Source: Paraburkholderia oxyphila NBRC 105797 (lineage in GTDB: Bacteria > Pseudomonadota > Gammaproteobacteria > Burkholderiales > Burkholderiaceae). From it: 40,993 nt of DNA. The notes under the pieces are model-generated. The model did not search any database. It was not told the origin of the DNA and saw only the letters and a list, made by a program, of their open reading frames with translations. A program made the translations under genes and the position numbers. The DNA lies in NCBI RefSeq assembly GCF_000685075.1, contig NZ_BAYD01000094.1, positions 1 to 40,993 on the forward strand, read 5' to 3'. Below, in pieces: positions 1-7,273 of this stretch (positions within the stretch are counted from its first letter, which is position 1; each line of letters starts with the position of its first letter).

Positions 1-57
1 AAAACAAGGAAAGGCCAACGCCTGCGGCCCGCCGCGAAAACAAGTTAAGGCCAACGC
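1..57. repeat. Pair of 21-bp near-identical direct repeats
   Basis: Positions 1-21 and 37-57 carry the same 21-base unit (AAAACAAG, two variable bases, AAGGCCAACGC) with 19 of 21 bases identical. They are separated by a 15-base GC-rich spacer. The first copy begins at the first base of the window, so more units may lie upstream. No gene overlaps them. They could be an intergenic repeat family, iterons or a fragment of a degraded repeat array; nothing visible decides between these. Confidence 0.6.
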
Positions 58-234
58 ACATAAAACCCATGGCGCGCCACGCGCCCCACAGCACGCCTAT
101 TGTTGACCACACAGCAACGCTTCGTTGGCGCATTACGGGGTTACCCCAGGTTGAACTCCCTACTAGACTCCGCTCAAAGCTGCACGACCGCGTGGTCGTT
201 GCACGAATCGTTCAAGTTTGAATCGGAGAGAATC

Positions 235-522
235 ATGAAGAAGTCGTTTGCCCCGGCGCTCGCGCTTGCCGTCCTCATCGCCGCGCCGCTCGCCTCGCAG
301 GCACAATCGGCACAGCCCGTGACCCACGCCCAGCGCTACGCCGAACTGGCAAAACTGGAAGCTGCGGGCTATAACCCGCGCGACTCGGTCCACTATCCTG
401 AGAACTTCGAGGCCGCACGGGCGAAGGTCGCGGCCGAGGACGCCGCGCAACGGACCGCCGACGCAAGCGCCAGCGGCACGATCAAGACCGCCGCCAGACT
501 GGAGCCGGCCCCGGGACTCTGA
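235..522 (+). CDS. DUF4148 domain-containing small secreted protein
   Basis: A 95-residue protein that starts at an ATG preceded by GGAGAG at 225-230. Residues 1-24 form a typical Sec signal peptide (MKK, an Ala/Leu/Val-rich core, then SQAQSA). The mature part contains the pattern of DUF4148 proteins, which are abundant in Burkholderiaceae: an R-Y-A-E-L-x-x-L-E-x-A-G-Y-N-P stretch followed by YPENFEAARAKVA and an alanine-rich tail. The family has no established function; members are small periplasmic proteins often present in many copies per genome. The reading frame is open upstream to 100, but the signal peptide and ribosome binding site favour 235. It stands alone, with more than 500 bases to the next gene. 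Confidence 0.88.
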   Translation: MKKSFAPALALAVLIAAPLASQAQSAQPVTHAQRYAELAKLEAAGYNPRDSVHYPENFEAARAKVAAEDAAQRTADASASGTIKTAARLEPAPGL

Positions 523-528
523 TCCCGG
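511..528 (+). terminator. Weak hairpin at the end of the DUF4148 gene
   Basis: CCGGGA at 511-516 pairs with TCCCGG at 523-528 around a 6-base loop that contains the stop codon of the DUF4148 gene. Only a short TTT follows, so this is at best a weak terminator. Confidence 0.25.
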
Positions 529-1056
529 TTTCAAGGCGAATTCCCGTCTCGCCAACCACGCGCTAACCACACGCCGTACAAGGCCGCCGCCCCGCGCGGC
601 GCGCCACCCTCCCCGCGCACGAAGCCGGCCGCTAGTCCACTACCCAAGCGTCGCCCGGCCTCCCAGTCAGATTCTGCGCAATCTGATTGGTGCGGCACCC
701 GCCAGAAACGCCCATCTCTTCGTGACTTCTCCGCCGCAACGGCGCGGAAATCCCCTCGTCCCATTCCAGCACTAGCCGATCGGCGCCGCGCCATGCCAGG
801 GCATACCCTCATCCCCTTGACTAAATTAATTCCACAACACATCATTCGATATCAATCGATCTTTCGTGGAATCATTCCCGATTGATGCGATTGCGAGAGC
901 GATGCCGATCTCATCCGTTTCGTCGGTTGACCAGAAGTCTCTTGCGAAGGGCAAACGCGTCGCGTAACGGCAGCGCCCAGGCAGACCTGCCCGGTCTGAT
1001 TGCCGCCGGTTCGCAACGTTGCGAACCTTTTTTTACCACTTGTATCGAGGATCATC
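523..1056. other. 534-base intergenic region upstream of the first BKACE gene
   Basis: No convincing gene is present; the minus-strand frame at 531-845 has no family pattern and no ribosome binding site. From 817 onward the base composition becomes AT-rich. TTGACT at 817-822 could be a -35 element, and an inverted repeat follows it (see 829-872). This is where I would expect the promoter of the gene at 1057. Confidence 0.5.
829..872. promoter_or_regulatory. Inverted repeat upstream of the BKACE-like gene, possible operator
   Basis: ATTCCAC at 829-835 is the exact reverse complement of GTGGAAT at 866-872. Between them lies a second, imperfect dyad around CGATATCAATCG. The whole element sits in an AT-rich patch just downstream of TTGACT (817-822). 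Its spacing would suit a regulator that contacts two half-sites about three helical turns apart. The binding protein is unknown; the LysR gene at 2809 is the nearest intact candidate. Confidence 0.35.
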
Positions 1057-2004
1057 ATGGTCGAAAAACTTTCACTCTGGGAAGCCGCCAAACGCGAAAT
1101 GGAGGAGTACCAGTTCATTGCCGGCGCCGAGCTGCAACCCAAATGGGACGTGTCGGAGAAGATCGCGATCAATGCCGCCGTATCGGGGCGCTTCGAGAGC
1201 ACCACCTCGCTCGCCGAGTACGTAGACGCGGCATCCAGCGTCATCGAAGCCGGTGCCTGCGGCGTGCACATCGACTTCTCATTCATGACCGACGAGAAGG
1301 GCCGCCGGCTCGATCGTGATATCCCGCCCACCGAGGCCTACGCCGCGGTGCTCGAGCCGCTGCGCGCGCGCTTTGGCAACGACTTCGTGCCGAATCTGAA
1401 CGTCCTCAACGGCTCGTCCTTCGATGAATGCGTGAGCCCCGCGCGTGCAGGTCAATGCGAAGTCGCACCGTGCGCGCCGGGCCATCCGGAAGCGTTCATG
1501 GTGCCCGCCATCACGGAGCTCGAGGCCGCCGGCGTCAAGCCGGAACTGGCCGTCCACAGCTCCGGCGAGATCGAGCTCGCCAAACGCAAGCTCATCGACA
1601 CCGGCATCCTCAAGAAGCCCTATAACTGGCTGATCCTCTACGGCCTGCCGTTCAACGTCGGCCGCACGCTCGTATCCGGCACCTGGGTCAGCAACGCCCA
1701 GGACATGACGAAACACCTGTTCCTGATGGTCGACCAGATCCGCCAGATCGATCCAACTTCGGTGATCAGCGTCTGTGCAGCCGGCCGCGCGACGCTCTAC
1801 ATGACGACGCTCGCCACGATGATGGGCCTGCATATCCGCATCGGCACCGAAGACACGCCGTGGAAGTATCCGAACAGCGACGAGCGCCTCAAGGACAATC
1901 TGGAGATGTTCACCATGGCGCGCGACATCGCCGCCCTGCACGGACGCAAGCCGGCCTCGGCCAATGAGTACCGGGCGCTGGTTGGCAAGCCGCCGCGCAA
2001 TTGA
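1057..2004 (+). CDS. Divergent BKACE-like (DUF849) beta-keto acid cleavage protein
   Basis: A 315-residue protein starting at an ATG preceded by CGAGG (1046-1050). It has the beta-alpha-barrel layout of the beta-keto acid cleavage enzyme family, of which 3-keto-5-aminohexanoate cleavage enzyme (Kce) is the founding member. Recognisable landmarks are G-V-H-I-D at 69-73, KPELAVHSSGEIELA at 161-175 and the I-G-T-E-D strand with Glu265. In canonical members the first landmark is H-x-H, which binds zinc together with the late glutamate. Here the second histidine is Asp73, so the metal site is altered. Family members condense a beta-keto acid with acetyl-CoA to give acetoacetate and a CoA ester; whether this divergent one does so is open. 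A truncated AraC gene and a LysR gene follow it. A second, canonical BKACE lies at 23674. Confidence 0.75.
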   Translation: MVEKLSLWEAAKREMEEYQFIAGAELQPKWDVSEKIAINAAVSGRFESTTSLAEYVDAASSVIEAGACGVHIDFSFMTDEKGRRLDRDIPPTEAYAAVLEPLRARFGNDFVPNLNVLNGSSFDECVSPARAGQCEVAPCAPGHPEAFMVPAITELEAAGVKPELAVHSSGEIELAKRKLIDTGILKKPYNWLILYGLPFNVGRTLVSGTWVSNAQDMTKHLFLMVDQIRQIDPTSVISVCAAGRATLYMTTLATMMGLHIRIGTEDTPWKYPNSDERLKDNLEMFTMARDIAALHGRKPASANEYRALVGKPPRN

Positions 2005-2009
2005 ACGGT

Positions 2010-2031
2010 CCGCGCGGCCAGCGCCGCGCGG
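2010..2031. terminator. GC-rich hairpin between convergent genes
   Basis: CCGCGCGGC (2010-2018) and GCCGCGCGG (2023-2031) form a perfect 9-bp stem with a 4-base loop six bases after the stop codon of the BKACE-like gene. There is no T tract on either strand, so termination efficiency is uncertain. Its position between convergent reading frames fits a bidirectional terminator. Confidence 0.45.
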
Positions 2032-2059
2032 GAGACGAGCGAGCAGCTCGCGACGCCCC

Positions 2060-2473
2060 TCAGCGACGCTGCTCCATCCGATAGCGGCCCGGACTGATGC
2101 CGGTTGCGCGCTTGAACGCAATGCTGAATGCCGTGTCCGACAGGTACCCAATGCGTCCGGCAATCGACACGAGCAGTTCTTCGGAGTCCTTAAGCGCTGT
2201 CATTGCAATCGCCATCCGCCATTGATGCAGGTAAGCGAGCGGCGCGCTGCCCACCATGGTGCGGAACCGCGACGCAAATGCCGTGCGTGACATCCCGACG
2301 CTTGAGCTCAGCGACTCAATCGTCCAGCGTTGTTCAGGCGAGCCGTGCATCATTGAGAGCGCCGACCCGACCCTGGCGTCCGACAACGCCCTGAGCCAGC
2401 CCCCCGCATACTCGCCGCTGGCCATGTAGGCGCGCAACGCCTGCACGAGGACCAGCGTCGCGAGACTCGTCTT
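2060..2473 (-). pseudogene. 5'-truncated AraC-family regulator remnant
   Basis: About 137 codons match the C-terminal half of cupin-type AraC regulators. The match starts with LVLVQALRAYMASGEYAGG, continues through the linker (LSDARVGSALSMMHG) and then has both helix-turn-helix motifs (the first around SSSVGMSRTAFASRF, the second around IAGRIGYLSDTAFSIAFKR), and ends with ISPGRYRMEQRR. Full-length members have some 150 more N-terminal residues that form a cupin effector domain. Upstream of about 2473 the frame turns into unrelated arginine-rich translation with no cupin pattern and no plausible start codon. I therefore read this as a gene that has lost its sensor domain and start. An intact short DNA-binding protein starting internally cannot be excluded. 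Confidence 0.7.
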
Positions 2474-2808
2474 CACCTGGCATGACCGAGCTTCAGGCCG
2501 CCCTCGAATGTGCGGCCAATGCCTCGCGACTCGAGTGCGTGGTGGTCGATCACGAGGGGTGAGGTCGGTGCAACCCTCGCCGCCACCGTTATCGCGCCAT
2601 TCATTTCTCAAATAACCACCAACCAAATATTTAATTTCCCGTTGCCGCGCCACCGCTTCATACTGGTTGACAAATACTGTACATAACACCCACAGGCCCG
2701 AGCATAGCGCTGCGTGCACACGCGGCCGGTTCGCATGGAAGGAGACACCGGCGTGCAACTGGAGTCCACATACCGCACGAACATCGCGTCGCCAGGAGGC
2801 GCATCGAC

Positions 2809-3867
2809 GTGCGGGACGCATTGAAACCGGACGCCTCCCCCGCCGACGCATCCGATGGGTTCGACACGGCACACGCGCTCGAAATACTCGAGGCGCGGCT
2901 GATGCGCATCCTGCTCGTGCTGCTGACCGAGCGCACCGTGTCGCGCGCGGCCGTGCGCCTGAACATGTCCCAGCCGGCGACCAGCACCGCACTGAAACGG
3001 CTGCGCACGCTGCTCGGCGATCCGCTGCTCGTGCGCAGCCGCTACGGGATGGTGCCGACCGAATTCGGCGCGCGGCTCATCGAGCCGCTGCGCAACGCGC
3101 TGCGCGTGATCGATTTCATCCGCATCCAGCAGCCGAGGTTTGATGCACGCACGTCGGTGCGCACCTACCGGATTGGTTGCCCCGACTACCTGAACGTACT
3201 GTTCGTGCCAAAGCTCATCGCGCTGTTCCGCCAACAGGCGCCGAATGCGCAGCTCGTGTTCCATCCGCTCGGCGATGGCTTCGACGACGAGCGCGCGCTC
3301 GCCGACGGCGAACTCGACATCGTGATCGACAACCGCACCGCCCGTCTCTCGCGGTTCCGGCAAGACGACCTGTTCGACGACCGCGTCGTGTGCCTGATGC
3401 GCGCCACGCATCCCATCGCCAGGCGTGGCACGATCACGGCCGCCGATTTCGCGCAGGCGCCGCAGCTCTGCCCAACCCCGTCGTGGCTCGAAGCGTCCGG
3501 CGCGATCGACCGGCAGCTCGAACGCGTCGGCTTGCAGCGGCGCATCGTCGTCACGCTGCCGCACTTCGAACTCGACGCGCACGCGCTCGTGCGCTCCGAC
3601 CTGATCCTGACCACCACCTGCCGGCTCGCGCGGCACTACGCGAAGCTGCTGCCGCTTGCCGTTGTCGCGCTGCCCGCGCAGCCGCCCGACATCGTGTACC
3701 GGATGACGTGGAACGAATCGGGCGAGTGCGCCGAGGGCGTGCGCTGGCTGTGCGGGCTGATCGCCGCAGCGACCCATTGCTGGCTCGACGCCGAGGTCCC
3801 GCAAGCGGCGCCAGCGTCACGCCCACCACGCGCGGATCGCCGTACAGAATCGGGCAGGCACCTATAG
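2809..3867 (+). CDS. LysR-family transcriptional regulator (NodD/LinR-like)
   Basis: A 352-residue regulator starting at a GTG with a strong ribosome binding site, AGGAGG at 2794-2799, nine bases upstream. The N-terminal winged helix-turn-helix includes the pattern TVSRAAVRLNMSQPATSTALKRLR and the conserved DPLLVRSRYGMVPT segment. The rest is a periplasmic-binding-protein-like effector domain. The wording of both domains resembles the NodD/NahR/LinR branch that responds to aromatic or related compounds. The C-terminal 30 residues are proline- and arginine-rich and look like a non-conserved extension. It is flanked by the truncated AraC gene and a small gene, so its target is not obvious; the BKACE-like gene at 1057 is the nearest intact enzyme gene. 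Confidence 0.88.
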   Translation: MRDALKPDASPADASDGFDTAHALEILEARLMRILLVLLTERTVSRAAVRLNMSQPATSTALKRLRTLLGDPLLVRSRYGMVPTEFGARLIEPLRNALRVIDFIRIQQPRFDARTSVRTYRIGCPDYLNVLFVPKLIALFRQQAPNAQLVFHPLGDGFDDERALADGELDIVIDNRTARLSRFRQDDLFDDRVVCLMRATHPIARRGTITAADFAQAPQLCPTPSWLEASGAIDRQLERVGLQRRIVVTLPHFELDAHALVRSDLILTTTCRLARHYAKLLPLAVVALPAQPPDIVYRMTWNESGECAEGVRWLCGLIAAATHCWLDAEVPQAAPASRPPRADRRTESGRHL

Positions 3868-3955
3868 CCCCCTCGCCAAAGCTGCCGATACGTTTGCCGC
3901 GTGGCGCAGCAGCGGGTCGGTCAACGGGGCAACATGTATCAGCGGTCACACCGTG

Positions 3956-3967
3956 TTACACGTGTAA
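3956..3967. promoter_or_regulatory. Perfect 12-bp palindrome TTACACGTGTAA
   Basis: TTACACGTGTAA is its own reverse complement and lies in an intergenic stretch 123 bases before the small gene at 4090. Symmetric TTAC-N4-GTAA sites are typical of TetR- and GntR-class operators in general. No regulator of those classes is encoded in the window, so the binding protein would be elsewhere. Confidence 0.35.
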
Positions 3968-4089
3968 AGATGCGCGAAACCCAATCCTGAAATTCGTGCA
4001 CTAAACTTCGATCGTCTTGTCGGATAACTGTGCACCGCCACTGGCGTAGCCCGGTTTTTTACTCCCTCACTTTGGTCGGACGCACGTCG

Positions 4090-4260
4090 ATGATTCGGAC
4101 CCTCATCACCCTCTCTCTGATTAGCGGCCTGTGTGGTTGCATCGTCGCGCCGCCTTATGGCTACGCGCCCGCGCCGGGCTACTACGCCGGCTATGCGCCG
4201 GGCTATTACGCGGCACCGCCGGTCAGCATCGGCATCGGCGGCGTTTTCCACGTACATTGA
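4090..4260 (+). CDS. Small Gly/Tyr/Pro-rich exported protein, possible lipoprotein
   Basis: A 56-residue protein. The ATG at 4090 gives a compact signal sequence (MIRTLITLSLISGLCGC); a GTG at 4030 would add 20 residues that do not look like a signal peptide. L-C-G-C at the end of the hydrophobic core could act as a lipobox, although the residue at -2 is unusual. The mature part is built from repeats of the type GYAPAPGYY / GYAPGYY followed by a short hydrophobic end. Similar tiny proteins occur in Burkholderia genomes without known function. A rho-independent terminator follows directly, which supports a real transcription unit. I see no strong ribosome binding site. Confidence 0.6.
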   Translation: MIRTLITLSLISGLCGCIVAPPYGYAPAPGYYAGYAPGYYAAPPVSIGIGGVFHVH

Positions 4261-4329
4261 CCGCCTGTGATCGAAGCGCCAGCGGCCCGCTCGTCCCACA
4301 AACCGCCGCCAGCGCCACCTTCACCCTGG

Positions 4330-4361
4330 ACGCCGCCGCGTGCGGCGGTCCGCTTCTTTTT
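4330..4361 (+). terminator. Rho-independent terminator
   Basis: The stem CCGCCGC/GCGGCGG around 4333-4348 has a very small loop and is followed by TCCGCTTCTTTTT, giving a T-rich tract on the plus strand. It ends the small gene at 4090 and lies between it and the convergent porin gene. Confidence 0.7.
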
Positions 4362-4387
4362 GTCATCTCACGGCTCGCGTTGACGCG

Positions 4388-5581
4388 TCAAAACCGGTGA
4401 TCGATCCCCGCCGTAATCACGGCCTGCTCGCGGGACGATGAAAGCGGCAACAGCGATGGCTGAAGAGACGCATATCGGGCGTCACCGTTCGCCCGCTGGT
4501 ACGCCCCGACGAGGTACAGCATCGTTCGCTTGGACAGGCTGTAATCCATGCCGAGATTGAGCTGATTCCACCTGGGCGTCTTGCCCGGCGTGCCGGGCTT
4601 CGCGTCGAAATCTCCAGTCGTCAGAATGTATGCAGTGCCAACTGTCAGGACCGGCGTAATCGCGTATTTGAAATTCAACTCATAGTTGCGCAACTCCAGC
4701 TTCGTCGCATCCAGATAGTTGAACTGCACATCCGAGAACGTCGCGCCCAACGTGGCCTTGCCGAACGAGTACGCACCGCCCGCACCAATGATCTGCTGCT
4801 TCGCCACGCCCGCGCCGAATGGGTTCGTGGTGAACGCGTTCGAGTAGTCGTCGGTGGACGGCACACCGTTCAATGCCCCGATTGCACCGGTCTGATTCGT
4901 CATGCTATCTGGCGTATCGAGCCGCATGTAGCCCACAGCGAGCCCGAGCGGCCCGTTCGTGTAGCTGAGCGCCGTGGACCAGATGCGGTTGTCGGCGAAT
5001 CCGCCGGCCGAATTGCTGAAGCCATACAGGCCGCCAAACTGCAGCCCCGCCCAAACGGGACTCATGTACTCGATCGAATTATTGACGCGAAACGATCCAT
5101 CGAAATTGTCCGAGTCGCCGATGTGGCCGCCGATCGTGCCGGCCCAGTCGTTGTCCGATGCGTAGATCGCGACGAGATATTGCATGGGATCGTACTGGCG
5201 TCCGAGCGTGACCTGGCCCAGCGTGTCGCTCTTGAGGCCCACCGTCGCCTGAATGCCGAACAGGCGCCCGCCCGCACCCGGCGCGAACGCGCCGTTGGAC
5301 GGCTTGAATCCGTCGGCAAGCTTGAACGTCGCGGCCGTGCCGTCGCCCAGCGGCTCGGTGCCGGTCAGCACGAAGCGGCTGCCCGTCGAGTTGTTGTCGA
5401 GGAAGCGGTACGCGTGACCCAAACCCGGATTCGCCGCATACGGGTTCCAGTTGTAGTTCGTTCCTTCGTTGCTGACGTAGGCAATCCCTGTCGTAATGTC
5501 GCCCGCCAGCGTCACGCTTTGCGCATGCGCCATGCCAGCCGAAGCCATAAGGCACGCCAGACCACTACACACTCTCTTCAT
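4388..5581 (-). CDS. Gram-negative trimeric porin, Burkholderia type
   Basis: A 397-residue outer-membrane porin. The start is the ATG at 5581, preceded on the coding strand by AGGAGA, rather than the longer frame from 5626. Residues 1-20 are a signal peptide (MKRVCSGLACLMASAGMAHA) and the mature protein begins QSVTLAGDITTGIAYVSN. The alternating beta-strand pattern, the G-S-R-F-x-L-x-G-x-E-x-L-G-D-G loop near the start, the GRQYDPM loop and the C-terminal HRF with terminal Phe are all typical of Burkholderiaceae porins. It admits small solutes to the periplasm. The promoter region carries the same AT-rich motif found between the IclR and aminotransferase genes, so it is probably the outer-membrane entry route for that pathway's substrate. 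Confidence 0.92.
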   Translation of the reverse strand: MKRVCSGLACLMASAGMAHAQSVTLAGDITTGIAYVSNEGTNYNWNPYAANPGLGHAYRFLDNNSTGSRFVLTGTEPLGDGTAATFKLADGFKPSNGAFAPGAGGRLFGIQATVGLKSDTLGQVTLGRQYDPMQYLVAIYASDNDWAGTIGGHIGDSDNFDGSFRVNNSIEYMSPVWAGLQFGGLYGFSNSAGGFADNRIWSTALSYTNGPLGLAVGYMRLDTPDSMTNQTGAIGALNGVPSTDDYSNAFTTNPFGAGVAKQQIIGAGGAYSFGKATLGATFSDVQFNYLDATKLELRNYELNFKYAITPVLTVGTAYILTTGDFDAKPGTPGKTPRWNQLNLGMDYSLSKRTMLYLVGAYQRANGDARYASLQPSLLPLSSSREQAVITAGIDHRF

Positions 5582-5607
5582 CAACCGTCTCCTGAGCGTC
5601 TTCGCTT

Positions 5608-5632
5608 GTTTATATAATATCAACACTGTTTC
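5608..5632. promoter_or_regulatory. Candidate IclR operator in front of the porin gene
   Basis: The 19-mer GTTTATATAATATCAACAC at 5608-5626 differs at one base from the sequence at 8098-8116 between the IclR and aminotransferase genes. Its core GTTTATAT-x-ATATCAAC is a near-perfect dyad. CAACACTGTTT at 5621-5631 is repeated exactly at 8091-8101. The element is 27 bases upstream of the porin start codon, where a bound repressor could block transcription. Confidence 0.65.
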
Positions 5633-5738
5633 TAATATTGATTCAGTATTGGGAGACGAAAAATGCGTGTCAAGTTAATCCGGCGTACTTATGGGTTTAC
5701 GATGAGACGCGCAACGCAGTGCAACGGTGCGCCAGGGG

Positions 5739-7184
5739 CTACGCAAAGCTCCGGCTAACGAACTTTGCGCACAGATAGTCCTGCAAGCCTTCGATGCCGT
5801 TTTCCTTGCCGAAGCCGCTGTCCTTGACGCCACCGAAGGGTGTCTCAGGCTGCAGCACGGCCACGCTGTTGATGCCCACGGCGCCGGCTTCGAGCGCATC
5901 CGCCAGACGATCAGCATTCCGAATCGATGTCGTAAACGCGTAAGCGGCGAGTCCAACCGGCAAGCGATTCGCGCGTTCGATCACATCGTCGAGCGAGTCG
6001 AACGAGGCAATCGGCACGACCGGGCCAAACGGCTCTTCGTTCATCACGCGCGCCGTTTCGGGCACGTCCGCGAGCACCGTGGGCTGGAAAAAGAAGCCCG
6101 CTTGAGGCAGGCGTTCGCCGCCGCACACGATGCGCGCGCCCGCGCCGTGCGCGTCGTCGACGAGCGCCGCCATTTGCTCGACGCGCCGCCGGCTCGCGAG
6201 CGGGCCCATTTGTGTGTCCGGCGCGAGTCCGTCGCCGATTTTCACGGCACGGGCGCGCGCGGCAAATCCCTCCACGAAGCGCGGATACAGCGATTGGTGC
6301 ACATAGAAGCGCGAAGGATTCGCGCAGATCTGCCCGGCGTTGCGGAATTTGAAGCCCGCGAGCGTGTCGAGTGCGCTTTCGAGGTCCGCGTCTTCGCAGA
6401 CGATCACGGGCGCGTGGCCGCCCAGCTCGAGCGTCACGCGCGTGAGATGCCGCCCCGCCTGCTCGCCAAGCAGTCGTCCGACGTTGATCGAGCCGGTGAA
6501 GCTGACCTTGCGGACGGCCGCCGACGCAATCAGCGTGCTGGAGATATGGCCGGGGTCGCCAATCAGCATCTGCACGACGCCGGGCGGCGTGCCGCTTGCG
6601 ACGAACGCATCGACGAGCGCCATGACGGCGGCGGGAGTTTCCTCGGCGGGCTTCAGCACCACCGTGCAGCCAGCCGCGAGCGCGGCGGCGAGCTTGCACG
6701 CGGACAGCATGACCGGGAAGTTCCAGGGCGTGAGCGCGGCCACCGGGCCCACGGGTTTCTGCACGACCCACTGCTGGAGGTTTGGCGCGCGCGCGGGAAT
6801 CACGCGGCCGTAGGCACGGCGGCCTTCCTCGGCGAACCAGTCGATGACGTCGGCCGCCTGGGCGATTTCGCGCGCGGCCTCGGCGAGCGGCTTGCCCTGC
6901 TCGAGCGTGAGTCGCATGGCGCTCTCTTGCGCCGACTCGCGCAGGCGCTGGGCCGCGGCGCGCATGATCTGTCCGCGCTCGAACGCGCTGCGTGCGGCCC
7001 ATGCCGGGAATGCCGCGGCGCTCGCCGCGACGGCCTGCGCGATGTCGTCATCGGACGCGGCCTGAAACGACGCCAAAGTCGTTTCGGTGGCCGGATTTAC
7101 CACGGTGCACGCGAGCGCGCCCGTGCCGTCGCGCCACTGCCCGGCAATGTGCTGGCGCGATTGAGGGTAGGTGCAAGTCTCCAA
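5739..7184 (-). CDS. NAD(P)-dependent aldehyde dehydrogenase (succinate-semialdehyde dehydrogenase-like)
   Basis: A 481-residue aldehyde dehydrogenase of the GabD group. I place the start at a TTG at 7184 because AAGGAGAGA lies just before it; the longer frame to 7211 would begin inside the untranslated leader. The catalytic glutamate is Glu253 in LELGGHAP and the nucleophile is Cys287 in NAGQICANPSRF. The cofactor motif PWNFPVMLSACKLAAALAAG and the FTGSINVGR loop are present. Enzymes of this branch oxidise omega-oxo acids such as succinate or glutarate semialdehyde. It lies next to the IclR gene and close to two aminotransferases whose products would be such semialdehydes, so it probably carries out the aldehyde oxidation of this pathway. 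The exact substrate cannot be told from the sequence. Confidence 0.9.
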   Translation of the reverse strand: METCTYPQSRQHIAGQWRDGTGALACTVVNPATETTLASFQAASDDDIAQAVAASAAAFPAWAARSAFERGQIMRAAAQRLRESAQESAMRLTLEQGKPLAEAAREIAQAADVIDWFAEEGRRAYGRVIPARAPNLQQWVVQKPVGPVAALTPWNFPVMLSACKLAAALAAGCTVVLKPAEETPAAVMALVDAFVASGTPPGVVQMLIGDPGHISSTLIASAAVRKVSFTGSINVGRLLGEQAGRHLTRVTLELGGHAPVIVCEDADLESALDTLAGFKFRNAGQICANPSRFYVHQSLYPRFVEGFAARARAVKIGDGLAPDTQMGPLASRRRVEQMAALVDDAHGAGARIVCGGERLPQAGFFFQPTVLADVPETARVMNEEPFGPVVPIASFDSLDDVIERANRLPVGLAAYAFTTSIRNADRLADALEAGAVGINSVAVLQPETPFGGVKDSGFGKENGIEGLQDYLCAKFVSRSFA

Positions 7185-7273
7185 CTGTCTCTCCTTGAGG
7201 ATGAATGCCAACAGGCACGCCGCAAACGTTCATCGCGTTCGCGTGCGTGCCTGGCGGCTAGAGGGAAATGAGA

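Noticed and set aside
137..147. Short palindrome GGGGTTACCCC before the DUF4148 gene
   Set aside because: Only a 5-bp stem around one base; such sequences occur by chance in GC-rich DNA and nothing nearby supports an operator.
531..845. Possible 104-residue minus-strand gene
   Set aside because: Low-complexity Arg/Gly/Ala translation, no ribosome binding site, and it runs into the DUF4148 terminator hairpin.
2608..3804. Open frame of 398 codons on the minus strand
   Set aside because: Antisense to the LysR gene, which has a strong ribosome binding site and full domain pattern on the plus strand.
5727..7271. Open frame of 514 codons on the plus strand
   Set aside because: Antisense to the aldehyde dehydrogenase gene with intact catalytic residues; composition typical of GC-rich shadow frames.
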